Source: Paracoccaceae bacterium (GTDB lineage: Bacteria > Pseudomonadota > Alphaproteobacteria > Rhodobacterales > Rhodobacteraceae). From it: a DNA stretch of 64,000 bases. The stretch is taken from positions 30,448 through 94,447 of the forward strand of contig REBU01000075.1 of the NCBI GenBank assembly GCA_007692585.1, given 5' to 3'. Numbering within the stretch: position 1 is the first letter of the stretch; every line of letters starts with the position of its first letter. This document shows, one piece after another, positions 8,176 through 17,019 of this stretch. Position numbers and translations under genes: made by a program. The notes under the pieces were generated by a model that was given only the letters and a program-made list of their open reading frames with translations, searched no databases and had not been told where the DNA came from.

Positions 8176-9249
8176 ATGAAAGATATCAGTTCAGAGATTG
8201 ACCCGACCGCCTTGCGCGCTGCGCAAATCGCCAAGTCCTTTGGTGACACGCAGGTCTTGCGCAATATCGACCTTTCGCTTGCCCCAGGCGAGGTTGTCGC
8301 GCTGCTTGGCCCCTCGGGCTGCGGGAAAACCACGCTTCTGCGCATCGCGGCAGGGCTGCTTTGCGCAAGTTCGGGCCAGATGCAGATTGCCGGAAAGCGC
8401 GTGGTTGATGGCCGTGGGTTCAATGCCCCGCCAGAGGCGCGCGGCATCGGCATGGTGTTTCAGGATTACGCCATCTGGCCGCATCTGAGCGTGATTGACA
8501 ACGTGGCTTTCCCGCTGCGCATGCGCAAGCTGGGGCGCAGCGAACGCGAAACACGCGCGCGGCGTGCGCTCGACCGGGTGGGGCTGGGGCATCTGGCAGA
8601 GCGTTTCCCGGGCACGCTCTCGGGCGGGCAACAACAGCGCGTCGCTCTTGCGCGGGCGATTGTGGCTGAACCGCCATTGGTGCTGTTTGACGAACCACTG
8701 TCCAATCTGGACCGGGAATTGCGTGAAGGGCTGGCGCTGGAGATCGGCACGCTTTTGCGCGAGCTGGGCCTGTCGGCAGTCTATGTCACCCATGATCAGG
8801 CCGAGGCCTTCACCATAGCGGACCGCGTGGCAGTGATGCTGAAGGGCGAGATTGCGCAGATCGACACGCCTGAAGCGCTGTTTTCCGCGCCCGAACAGGT
8901 CGAGGTGGCGCAGTTTCTGAATATCGGTGCGCTGGTCGAAGGCAGGCTTTGCGCGTCAGACGGCTTTACCTGCACGACATCCCATCTGACGCTGCCCTTT
9001 CTGGCAGGCAAGGCACAGGAAGGCCCGGCGCGTATCCTGATCCCGCGAACGGCCATCCGGCCAGACCCACAGGGCGCGCTGAAGGCGCAAGTTCTGCGCT
9101 GCCAGTTTCAGGGCGACCGGTATCTTCTGCATCTGGGGCTGGATGGCCAGACGATCAGCCTCGTTTGTCCCGCCGACCGGCCGGCCGCCGTGAATAGCCA
9201 GATCCCGCTGGCGATCGATACTGATCGCCTGCGCGTTTTCCCGCACTGA
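8176..9249 (+). CDS. ABC transporter ATP-binding protein (Fe3+/phosphonate/polyamine type)
   Basis: 357-residue ATPase: Walker A GPSGCGKT at residues 45-52, Q-loop near 96, signature LSGGQ at 148-152, Walker B plus D-loop DEPLSNLD at 172-179, H-loop in THDQAEAF, and a C-terminal TOBE-like regulatory domain from about residue 240. It is the first gene of a four-gene operon with a binding protein, a two-domain permease and a phosphodiesterase. The family covers iron, 2-aminoethylphosphonate, spermidine and sugar-phosphate uptake, so the substrate is open. Confidence 0.9.
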   Translation: MKDISSEIDPTALRAAQIAKSFGDTQVLRNIDLSLAPGEVVALLGPSGCGKTTLLRIAAGLLCASSGQMQIAGKRVVDGRGFNAPPEARGIGMVFQDYAIWPHLSVIDNVAFPLRMRKLGRSERETRARRALDRVGLGHLAERFPGTLSGGQQQRVALARAIVAEPPLVLFDEPLSNLDRELREGLALEIGTLLRELGLSAVYVTHDQAEAFTIADRVAVMLKGEIAQIDTPEALFSAPEQVEVAQFLNIGALVEGRLCASDGFTCTTSHLTLPFLAGKAQEGPARILIPRTAIRPDPQGALKAQVLRCQFQGDRYLLHLGLDGQTISLVCPADRPAAVNSQIPLAIDTDRLRVFPH

Positions 9250-9270
9250 TCCAAACCTAAGGAAACCGAT

Positions 9271-10230
9271 ATGCTGCGCATAACTGCCTTTGCTGCATCG
9301 ATGGGCCTGATGGGCACAGTTGCCCATGCTGACACACTGACATTCTACACGGCCGGCCCCGGCGGGCTGGCCGATGCGCTGGCCGAGGCCTTTCAGGCCG
9401 AGACCGGCATCACTGTAAACGTGTTTCAGGGCACCACCGGGCAGGTGATGGCGCGGCTCGAAGCCGAAGAGGCCAATCCGCAGGCCGATGTCGTGGTCTC
9501 GGCCAGCTGGGGCTCGGCTGTGGATCTGCATGAGCGCGGCCTCTTGATGGAATACCTCTCGCCCAATGCCGAAACTGTGCCGGATTTCCTGAAGCACAGC
9601 CATTATGTGGCGCAAGGCATCTCGGCGCTGGCGATTGCGTGGAACACCCAGAGCGACACTCCGCGCCCAGCCGAATGGACGGATCTGGCAAGCGAGGGCT
9701 ACCGCGACCTCGTGACCATGCCCGACCCGGCACAGTCCGGGTCTGCCTTTGACCTGATTGCCGGGCTTGAAACCGCGATGGGGGATACAGCATGGGAGCT
9801 TCTGGGCGCGCTGGCCGATAATGGCATGATCGTACCGGGGCCGAATGCTGCTGCGCTGAACCCGGTTCTGCAGGGCGCGGCAGCGGCTGTCTTCGGGGCG
9901 GTGGACTATATCGCCTATTCCAGAGCTGCAGCAGGCGAGAGCGTCGAGGTGATCGTGCCTGAAAGCGGCACTGTGATCGCCCCGCGCCCGATGTTCATTC
10001 TCGAAGCCACCTCGAATGCGGATGCGGCCAAGGCATTCGTCGATTTCGTCCTGTCAGAGGCCGGTCAGGCTCTGGTCGCCGAGACCTGGATGATGCCCGC
10101 CCGCACTGATGTGGAAGGGCTGCGCCCCGGCATCACCGATCTGAATGTGATCGCGGTCGATGAGGACGCGGTCTTGGCCCGCCGTGATGAGATCATCGCG
10201 CGCTTTAATGAAACTGTGACCAACCGCTGA
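9271..10230 (+). CDS. ABC transporter substrate-binding protein, family 1
   Basis: 319-residue periplasmic protein. The signal peptide runs to about residue 20 (TVAHA-DT), followed by the DTLTFYTAGPGG start typical of FbpA/PhnS-like proteins. The YSRAAAGESVEVIVPESGTV segment and the helix KAFVDFVLSEAGQ belong to the same family. The paired tyrosines that bind iron in FbpA are not evident, so a phosphonate or organophosphate ligand is at least as likely as Fe3+. It lies between the ATPase and the permease of the same operon. Confidence 0.85.
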   Translation: MLRITAFAASMGLMGTVAHADTLTFYTAGPGGLADALAEAFQAETGITVNVFQGTTGQVMARLEAEEANPQADVVVSASWGSAVDLHERGLLMEYLSPNAETVPDFLKHSHYVAQGISALAIAWNTQSDTPRPAEWTDLASEGYRDLVTMPDPAQSGSAFDLIAGLETAMGDTAWELLGALADNGMIVPGPNAAALNPVLQGAAAAVFGAVDYIAYSRAAAGESVEVIVPESGTVIAPRPMFILEATSNADAAKAFVDFVLSEAGQALVAETWMMPARTDVEGLRPGITDLNVIAVDEDAVLARRDEIIARFNETVTNR

Positions 10231-10278
10231 TCTTCATTGTAAAGTAACTGACCAGATGGCCCCGGATCTTTCGGGACC

Positions 10279-11976
10279 ATGACCCTTGTTGAAAGCCCCG
10301 CCATGCCACGCGCGCAATCCCTGCTGACCCCGCTGGCCGCCGCAGCGCTGATCATGTTGGTCGGCCTGCCTGTGCTGTTCATCCTGCTCCAGGCGATCTT
10401 TCCCGACTTTGCGCGCGGCTCCTTCGAGGGGGCGTTCTCGAAGCTGGTCGTCCTGACAGAAAATGACCGTCTGATGACACAGGCGCGCAACACGCTGCTG
10501 CTGGCCTTTTCGGTGCTGATCGGCTGTCTGATCTTCGGTCTGCCCATCGGCATCCTGCGCGGGCTGTTCAGTGTGCCGGGTGCGCGGGTCTGGGATGTGG
10601 TCTTTCTGATCCCCTTCCTGATCCCGCCCTTCATCGCCGCCATTGCCTGGATGATGACCCTGCAGCCGCGCGGCTATCTGTTCCAGCTTGTCGGTTTCGA
10701 CATGGGGCGGTTCTTGTTCAGCTTTACCGGCGTCGCCTTTGTGATGACGCTGAACCTGTTCCCCCTGGTCTATTTCGCCGTGTCACGCGCGCTTGAAATG
10801 GTGGGCGGGCGCTTTGCCGCGGCCGCGCGCGTGCATGGGGCGCGCCCCTTGCAGGCCTTTTTCGTGATCACGCTGCCGCTTTCGATCCCTGCGATTGCGG
10901 CCAGCCTGCTGATCGTTTTCGCCATGTCGATCGAGGAACTCGGCACACCCACCGCCCTGGCCTCGCGCACAGGCTTCGAGGTGCTGGTCACCGGCATCTA
11001 CACTCGCCTGTCGGACTGGCCGATTGACCTTTCAGGCGCGGCGCTGGGGTCTGTCATGCTGATGGCAATGGTGCTGGCCGCCTTCACGCTGCAGAACTGG
11101 ATCGCCACGCGGCGGTCCTATATCAGCCAGACCGGCAAGCCCGCCGATCTGGAAAAAGCCGACCTGGGGCGCTGGCGCTGGCCGGTGCTGGGACTGTTCG
11201 CGCTGGTGGCGCTGATCGGCGTGATCATCCCGCTGGCGGCAATCGCGGTGACGTCCCTGATGAGCACCATCTCGGGCGGCTTGCGCTGGTCGAATTTCGA
11301 CCTGCGCCACTATGAGCCGATCTTCCGCACTGGCAGCCGTGCCTGGCAGGCGCTGATCACATCCGGCTGGCTGGCCGTGCTGACGGCCTTCGCCACAGCG
11401 GCGATTGGTGGGCTGGTCGCCTATATCGTGGTGCGCGGCACCGGGCGCGGGCGGGCCGTGATGGACGGGTTATCGGTCCTGCCCAATGCCATTCCCGCCA
11501 TCGTGCTGGCGGTGGGCATCATCCTGTTCTGGAATTCGCCCTATCAACCGCTTTCGCTTTACGGCACAGCCGCGATCCTGCTCATTGCCTATATCGGCAT
11601 CCTGCTGCCCTATCCGATCCGCTATGCCGTCGCGCGGCTGCGCCAGATTTCTGGCTCGCTCGATGATGCTGCGCGGGTGGCGGGCGCGGGGCAGATGCAG
11701 GCGCTGCGCCATGTGACCCTGCCGCTGATGGCCCCGTCGCTGATCGCCGCGATGATGCTGGTCTTTGCTATTGCCTCACGCGAGTTGGTAGCCTCGATCA
11801 TGCTGGCACCGGCGGGCATGCGCACGGTCGGCACGTTTGTCTTTGCGCAATTCGAGCAGGGTTCGGTCCAGACAGGCATGGCGATGAGCATGGTCGCGAT
11901 CACCATCACCTCCGGCATCCTGCTGGCGGTCAATCTGTGGTTGGCCCGTCAGGGCAGCAGCGCGTTTTCGGGCTGA
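10279..11976 (+). CDS. ABC transporter permease, two fused permease domains
   Basis: 565-residue inner-membrane protein with two copies of the binding-protein-dependent transport fold, as in FbpB/ThiP-type systems. The EAA-like loops are visible in both halves: GGRFAAAARVHGARPLQAFFVITLP (about residues 175-200) and GSLDDAARVAGAGQMQALRHVTLP (about 460-485). No clear Shine-Dalgarno precedes the ATG at 10279, and the ATG at 10303 is an alternative start. The next gene begins 4 nt after the stop. Confidence 0.9.
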   Translation: MTLVESPAMPRAQSLLTPLAAAALIMLVGLPVLFILLQAIFPDFARGSFEGAFSKLVVLTENDRLMTQARNTLLLAFSVLIGCLIFGLPIGILRGLFSVPGARVWDVVFLIPFLIPPFIAAIAWMMTLQPRGYLFQLVGFDMGRFLFSFTGVAFVMTLNLFPLVYFAVSRALEMVGGRFAAAARVHGARPLQAFFVITLPLSIPAIAASLLIVFAMSIEELGTPTALASRTGFEVLVTGIYTRLSDWPIDLSGAALGSVMLMAMVLAAFTLQNWIATRRSYISQTGKPADLEKADLGRWRWPVLGLFALVALIGVIIPLAAIAVTSLMSTISGGLRWSNFDLRHYEPIFRTGSRAWQALITSGWLAVLTAFATAAIGGLVAYIVVRGTGRGRAVMDGLSVLPNAIPAIVLAVGIILFWNSPYQPLSLYGTAAILLIAYIGILLPYPIRYAVARLRQISGSLDDAARVAGAGQMQALRHVTLPLMAPSLIAAMMLVFAIASRELVASIMLAPAGMRTVGTFVFAQFEQGSVQTGMAMSMVAITITSGILLAVNLWLARQGSSAFSG

Positions 11977-11980
11977 CACC

Positions 11981-12739
11981 ATGGCGCTGATCGCACAACT
12001 GACAGATCCGCATTTGCGCGACGATGGCGCCGACCCGTTCCATGATCCCGCGCAAGCCCTGCGTCACGCCTTCGCGCAGATTGCGGCGATGGATATCACG
12101 CCGGATGCGATTGTGCTGACGGGCGATATCATCGACCGCAGCGCAACTGGCTATGCGCATGCGCTGCCGCTTTTACGCCAGGCGCCGGTCCCGCTATGGC
12201 CGATGCCCGGCAATCATGACGACCCTGCGGGGTTTCGCATCGCTCTGGAAGGCTGGGCCGATTTCGCCCCTGACCATCTGAGCTACACAGCCCCGATTGC
12301 AGATCTGCAACTGGTCGCACTCGACAGCACGCTGCCAGATTGCGGCGCTGGGCTGGACCGCGCGCGGCTGGACTGGCTGGCGGGTGTTCTGGGCAAGTCG
12401 CAAAAGCCGATCCTGCTGGCGCTCCACCACCCGCCATTCACGACGGGCGCACCCCATCTGGACAAACCCGGCTTTCAGAACGCGGACGCGCTTTTGCATC
12501 TGATTGAGCGCGGCGGAGTGCGCCGCATCATCGCCGGGCATAGTCATCGCAGCATGCAGACAATCTGGGCCGGATGTCTGTCCAGCACAGCCCCGGCGAT
12601 TGGTCATGGGCTGAGCCTGTCATTGTCGGGCGCGCAACGCCACAAGCCTGCTCGAATGGCTCCGGCCTTTGAACTTCATGCCATGAGTCCCAAGGGGTGT
12701 GTGAGCCATCAGATAGATCTGGAACAGGGCTCGGACTAA
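11981..12739 (+). CDS. Calcineurin-like phosphodiesterase (CpdA/GpdQ-like)
   Basis: 252-residue class III cyclic-nucleotide/glycerophosphodiester phosphodiesterase-like enzyme. The binuclear metal ligands are in their standard order: D9-x-H11, GDIIDR (D49), GNHD (N78, H79), ALHHPP and GHSHR. It starts 4 nt after the permease stop, so it is part of the ABC operon. An enzyme that cleaves phosphodiesters in the last position suggests that the transporter imports a phosphodiester or other organophosphorus compound; this is inference from gene order. Confidence 0.85.
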   Translation: MALIAQLTDPHLRDDGADPFHDPAQALRHAFAQIAAMDITPDAIVLTGDIIDRSATGYAHALPLLRQAPVPLWPMPGNHDDPAGFRIALEGWADFAPDHLSYTAPIADLQLVALDSTLPDCGAGLDRARLDWLAGVLGKSQKPILLALHHPPFTTGAPHLDKPGFQNADALLHLIERGGVRRIIAGHSHRSMQTIWAGCLSSTAPAIGHGLSLSLSGAQRHKPARMAPAFELHAMSPKGCVSHQIDLEQGSD

Positions 12740-13058
12740 CCATTGCCGGACGCTCCACATGGCGCGTCCGGCACACGGCAGTTTCAAAAGCGTGAAAGCC
12801 GCTCGAGAGCATGCCTGCTTGGCTTTTTTCGCTGCTGCAGGCCTACAGGCAGTCTTGTGAGGAGCTGCAAAGGGGCAGGCATCGCGATTTGGCAGCTGAA
12901 CTTTAAGCGGGGAAGTCGACCGGTTCGACGTCTTGGTCTGCGTGCCGAACTTGAAAAACCCTCTATTTCTCGCCGATGTAATTGCGCCAGCCCCGCATTT
13001 CCGGCCCGCGGGTGGTGGCAACCTTTTCATGCTGTTTCACACTGAAAGCGCAAGCTGA
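12740..13058. other. Intergenic region with possible terminator and a 25-codon open frame
   Basis: A loose hairpin with arms AAAGCC (12795-12800) and GGCTTT (12821-12826), ending in six T residues (12824-12829), may terminate the ABC operon. On the minus strand a 25-codon frame (GTG at 13040, TAG at 12963) continues in the histidine kinase reading frame after its TGA stop. Nothing else recognisable is present. Confidence 0.4.
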
Positions 13059-15122
13059 TCAACGCTGATCAGCCTTTGCAATCACCCTCAGGCGACGCGC
13101 CAGATCATCGCGTGTGAATGGTTTCGACAGCAGTTCAACATCAGGGTCGAGTTGACCGTGATGCACAATCGCGTTTTCAGTGTAACCCGACATGAACAGC
13201 ACCTTGATGCCCGGTGACAGGCTGCGGGCCTCTGCCGCCAAGCGCGCACCGTTGATGCCCCCGGGCAGCACCACATCGGTCAGCAGGATGTCAAAGCGCG
13301 TCGATCTGAGCAGCACGACCGCCTCTTCCCCGGACAGGGCCGTATCTACCGTGTAGCCCAGCACGCGCAGCGTCCGCTCGGCTTGGCGCAGGAGGGCGGG
13401 GTCGTCCTCGACCAGAAGGATATGACCCTGCGCGGAAGACCGGTGACCAAAGGCCGGGGCCATCAGATCAGTCTCGGTGTTGTCGTTGGTGAGTTCCCGC
13501 GGGAAATACATCTTGACCGCAGTCCCATGACTAAGTTCCGAGTAAATTTTGACATGGCCGCCCGATTGCTTCACGAAACCGAAGACCATGCTCAGACCCA
13601 GCCCGCTGCCCTGACCTACGCCCTTGGTGGTGAAAAAAGGGGTGAATGCCTCGCGGATGACATCAAGCGACATGCCTGTCCCTGTATCACTGACTGCAAC
13701 CATGACGTATTGTCCGGGCCTCACCTCGGAATGCTGGGCGGCATATTCGGCGTCGAGGCGCGTGTTCGCGGTTTCTATGGTCAACCTGCCGCCGTTGGGC
13801 ATGGCGTCGCGGGCATTGACGGTCAGGTTCAGCAGCGCCGTCTCGAACTGGCCTCGATCAAGTCGGGTCTTCCACAGACCGCCCGCGCCCACGATCTCTG
13901 TGTCGATCATGGCCCCCGTTGCGCGCCGCAACAGCGGTGCAAGATCCCGCAAAACGGTGTTGAGCGACAGGATTTCGGGCCTGAGCGTCTGCTTGCGCGC
14001 GAAAGACAGCAAGCGCGACGTCAGGGTGGCACCCCGCAACGCCGCGTCGCGGATGTCGCCGATCAGTTCGGCCAGAAGCGGCATGGTGTCAGGATCGGTG
14101 GCATGGTCCAAGGCCAGCTCGGCATTGCCCAACACCACCGCAAGAATATTGTTGAAATCATGCGCAATCCCGCCCGTCAGTTCGCCGATTGCTTGTAGTT
14201 TCTGCGAATGCCTCAGGTCGGCCTCGATACTGGCGCGGCTCATCAGACTGCTGAGCGTTTCGACAAGGATACTGGCCTCATCGCCGCTCTCGATGCCGCC
14301 TTCCAGCAAAAGGAATGCCTTGGGCAGCATGAGGATATGCAGCGGCCACACGGTCAGTCCGGTCAGGTCGCAGGTGTTGCGCGCGACTTTAAGCAACGCG
14401 CCGCGCAGAGCTTCTGCGCAGTCAGTTTCTGACAAGTCCAGCAAGTGCGTAAGTCCGCCGGGCACATCCAGCTGAGAGCCAGTCTCGAACAACGGGGCCA
14501 ACGCGCCGCTGGTGGCCATGACAATCAGGCGCCCGGCTTCGACACCGATGATGAAAGCGCTGGGTCTCTGGCAGCCGATCCGCAGCGCGTCGAGGGCGTC
14601 TTGCAAATGAGCCGCATCCTTGGTGTCGATCTCGGACATCTGGCGCACGGCAATCAGCATGCGTTGCAGTGTTGCGGCGTTCTGCGACAGTTGTTCCTGC
14701 GCTGCTCTGCGCTGCACGATCTCGCCGTCCAGTGCCGCTATCTTTTCGGCAAGCAAACGAAACCGCCGCGAAAGTTCCGTATTGCCCTTCAGGGCGATCA
14801 GTATCGAGGGGTCACCTTCAGCGCTAGTGACACGATGCCCTTTCATCGTCAGCACAGCCCCGTCAGAACGCCGCCGGACTCGCGCGATCAACGGACTCGA
14901 AACTGTGGCCGCATCGCCAAGAAAACGGAGCAGGCGGCCGTCATCCGGGTCAAGCAGGTCGGTCAGCCGGATGGTGTTGTCGGCTTCGGCGGGCGCATCG
15001 AGCATGTCCCGTGCCCGCGCGCTCGCAAACTTCAGCTCATGCGACTGAACATCCAGAACGATGACGGCCTCATCGGTCAGGGCGATGACTTCAGGCAGCG
15101 ACAAAGAGAGCGGATGCGTCAT
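13059..15122 (-). CDS. Hybrid histidine kinase with C-terminal receiver domain
   Basis: 687 residues with no transmembrane segments, so cytoplasmic. Order: PAS-like sensor (about 10-105), coiled coil (about 115-165), GAF-like region (about 170-290), dimerisation/phosphoacceptor helix with H321 in GGIAHDFNNIL, HATPase_c with N box (NLTVNARDAM) and G boxes (DTGTGM, GQGSGLGLS), then a receiver domain from about 566 with phosphoacceptor D616 (LLTDVVLPGG) and K in LSKPF. The ATG at 15122 lies 10 nt after the upstream gene's stop. The input is unknown. No separate response regulator with an output domain is encoded nearby. Confidence 0.88.
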   Translation of the reverse strand: MTHPLSLSLPEVIALTDEAVIVLDVQSHELKFASARARDMLDAPAEADNTIRLTDLLDPDDGRLLRFLGDAATVSSPLIARVRRRSDGAVLTMKGHRVTSAEGDPSILIALKGNTELSRRFRLLAEKIAALDGEIVQRRAAQEQLSQNAATLQRMLIAVRQMSEIDTKDAAHLQDALDALRIGCQRPSAFIIGVEAGRLIVMATSGALAPLFETGSQLDVPGGLTHLLDLSETDCAEALRGALLKVARNTCDLTGLTVWPLHILMLPKAFLLLEGGIESGDEASILVETLSSLMSRASIEADLRHSQKLQAIGELTGGIAHDFNNILAVVLGNAELALDHATDPDTMPLLAELIGDIRDAALRGATLTSRLLSFARKQTLRPEILSLNTVLRDLAPLLRRATGAMIDTEIVGAGGLWKTRLDRGQFETALLNLTVNARDAMPNGGRLTIETANTRLDAEYAAQHSEVRPGQYVMVAVSDTGTGMSLDVIREAFTPFFTTKGVGQGSGLGLSMVFGFVKQSGGHVKIYSELSHGTAVKMYFPRELTNDNTETDLMAPAFGHRSSAQGHILLVEDDPALLRQAERTLRVLGYTVDTALSGEEAVVLLRSTRFDILLTDVVLPGGINGARLAAEARSLSPGIKVLFMSGYTENAIVHHGQLDPDVELLSKPFTRDDLARRLRVIAKADQR

Positions 15123-15132
15123 TTCGGGCGGC

Positions 15133-15663
15133 TCATGCCAGCGAGCCGAAGAAATCCGTCTCGTCGGCTGCCGGTTCTGTCTGTAAGTGGCGAAATGAGA
15201 CCGAGACCCGGCAGCGTGTGTCGCCACGCGCGAAAGCCTCCTTGATCCCGACGCGGGCATAACCCATGTTCTCGGCGGCGATATGGCCAAAGACATTCGC
15301 GGTCATCCGGCAAAGCGAGGGGCGGCCCACAACCTTGTCACCAAACGGGCAAGCCGAGTTGACCAGAATGATCATGTCGTCGTCTACCTGCTCGATCGAA
15401 AACCCGCCGTCGATCCTTTTCTTCAGATGTACCAGCGCCGACGCTATCTGCTCCTGGTCGAGCCGGTCTGTCGCGCAGGCTGCGCGGTAATCGCGGTTGA
15501 GGGCCCGCCCGATCAACAGCCCTACATGGTTCACATAGGCTGACGCTTCCTGAACGCCGACTGTATCTTCGAGGATCCCAGCGAGTTCCCGGATCAAGGT
15601 ACGCATGAATTCGTCCTTGTCGAACCCTGGGATGGGTTCAACCTTTTCCAAATCAAGCTTCAT
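15133..15663 (-). CDS. Small sensory protein, methanogen-output-domain/V4R-like
   Basis: 176-residue soluble protein. The C-terminal half has a cysteine-containing pattern (NSACPFGDKVVGRPSLC, then MTANVFGHIAAENMG, then TRCRVSVSF) resembling the methanogen output domain 1/V4R-type ligand-binding proteins found next to histidine kinases in Rhodobacteraceae. I recognise that similarity from memory only. The ATG at 15663 has AAAGG upstream. It ends 10 nt before the hybrid kinase, which makes it a likely partner or input module for that kinase. Confidence 0.6.
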   Translation of the reverse strand: MKLDLEKVEPIPGFDKDEFMRTLIRELAGILEDTVGVQEASAYVNHVGLLIGRALNRDYRAACATDRLDQEQIASALVHLKKRIDGGFSIEQVDDDMIILVNSACPFGDKVVGRPSLCRMTANVFGHIAAENMGYARVGIKEAFARGDTRCRVSVSFRHLQTEPAADETDFFGSLA

Positions 15664-15758
15664 GCGGCGCCTTTCTTTTTTCAAGCCCGGACACAGGCGT
15701 TACGTCTGACGTTATCGGAAAACAATCGGACAGTCTTTGAGTAATTTCTCTTTGATAT

Positions 15759-15945
15759 TCAAAGCCAGAAGATGACAGTTGCTGCGAGCGCGACGGCGGA
15801 TGGGACCACCTGCGGGCATCTGTGATAGCGGGTTGCGATGCGCTGCCAATTTTTGAGCCTTCCCAACATGATCTTGATGCGGTTGCGCCGTTTGTAGGGT
15901 CGTTTGTCGTATTTCACCAACGCCTTGCGCTGCTTCCGGCCAGGA
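15759..15945 (-). pseudogene. IS5-family transposase, C-terminal remnant
   Basis: The minus strand encodes about 60 residues ending in a stop at 15759-15761, with the IS5/IS427-type C terminus: PGRKQRK, YDKRPYKRRNRIKIMLGRLK, NWQRIATRYHRCP and ALAATVIFW. Nothing upstream continues the transposase, and no terminal inverted repeats are evident. It is therefore a decayed insertion sequence lying between the kinase pair and the sugar-oxidation operon. Confidence 0.82.
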
Positions 15946-15990
15946 GAAAACGTCTTTATGTATCTACGTTATTTTCTGACCTGATCGGCG

Positions 15991-16998
15991 TTATGCCCAC
16001 GCCGCCGAACCGCCCCTGGAAAACCTGTAGCGCGTCTGTTGATGGTAGACTTCGCCTGGTCGCAGGATGGCGGAGGGGAAACCCGTCTGGTTCACCGCAT
16101 CCGGCCAGACCTGCGCCTCCAATGCGATGCCGGCATGGCGACCGAAAGGCCGCCCCCCCGGCCCGCGCGCATCGGGTTTGGGCAGGTGATTGGCCGTGTA
16201 GACCTGCAGGCCCGGCTCGGTCGTCTGCATCTGCATCACCAGACCCGAGTGCGCCGAGCGCAGGCAAGCCCTATCGCGCAACGGCCCGCGCGCGTGCGAC
16301 AGGCAGAAATTATGGTCCAGCGCGACACCCGACAGGCTGCGCTCTGCCCGGAAATCGAAGGGAGTACCCGCAACCGGGGCGATCTCGCCGGTCGGGATCT
16401 GGTCGTCATCAACTGGCAGGTAGCTCTCAGCGGCGATCTGCAAGCTGTGATGCGCCAGCGATCCGCTGTCATCGAGCGTGAAAAATCCGTGATGCGAGAA
16501 ATTGCACAGCGTGGGCTTGTCGGTCGTGGCGTGGATGTCGAAGGCCAGCGCCGTGCCCTGCAGCGCGATGCGCAGGCGCAGGGTCAGCGTGCCGGGAAAG
16601 CCCATCTCGCCATCGGGCAAGGTCAGTGCGAGCGTGACCTGGTCGGCCTCATGCGCTGTGACCGACCAGAGCTGCGCCGCACTGCCAAGCGCGCCGCCAT
16701 GCAGGCAATGCCCGCCCGGCACGTTGCGCGCAAGCTGATAGCGCTGCCCGTCGAGCACCATCTGGCCGTTCGCGATGCGATTGGCACAGCGTCCGACCAT
16801 CGCGCCGAAATACTGCATCGACCCCAGATAGGGCGCAAGATCCTCAGCCCCCAGAACCAGCGGATGCGCCACGCCCGCCAGCCGCAGATCCTGCACGATC
16901 GCGCCCAGCGTCAGCACATGCGCTGAAAGCCTGCCTGCTTGCAAGCGGACGCGCTCTACCGCGCGCCCGTCGGGGAGATATCCGAAAATTTCAGCCAT
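15991..16998 (-). CDS. galM: Aldose 1-epimerase (mutarotase)
   Basis: 335 residues, interconverts alpha and beta anomers of aldoses. GalM motifs are present: GRCANRIANG (near 70), HGGALG, the acid/base histidine in NFSHHGFFTLD, DHNFCLS, and the catalytic glutamate in ALEAQVWPDAVNQ. It is the last gene of the eight-gene minus-strand operon, 21 nt after the aldehyde dehydrogenase. It would present the anomer used by the sugar 1-dehydrogenase. A second, more distant mutarotase is encoded at 59791-60693. Confidence 0.88.
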   Translation of the reverse strand: MAEIFGYLPDGRAVERVRLQAGRLSAHVLTLGAIVQDLRLAGVAHPLVLGAEDLAPYLGSMQYFGAMVGRCANRIANGQMVLDGQRYQLARNVPGGHCLHGGALGSAAQLWSVTAHEADQVTLALTLPDGEMGFPGTLTLRLRIALQGTALAFDIHATTDKPTLCNFSHHGFFTLDDSGSLAHHSLQIAAESYLPVDDDQIPTGEIAPVAGTPFDFRAERSLSGVALDHNFCLSHARGPLRDRACLRSAHSGLVMQMQTTEPGLQVYTANHLPKPDARGPGGRPFGRHAGIALEAQVWPDAVNQTGFPSAILRPGEVYHQQTRYRFSRGGSAAWA

Positions 16999-17019
16999 GA
17001 CGCAGGGCCTTTTCGCCGC

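Noticed and set aside
9271..10230. Firm call as an iron (FbpA) receptor
   Set aside because: The ATPase and permease fit FbpC/FbpB, but the paired tyrosine ligands are not evident and the operon ends in a phosphodiesterase, so the ligand was left open.
13059..13061. UGA as selenocysteine or programmed readthrough at the end of the hybrid kinase
   Set aside because: There is no recognisable SECIS-like hairpin after it, the receiver domain is already complete before the stop, and the extension is short. Kept only as a low-interest observation.
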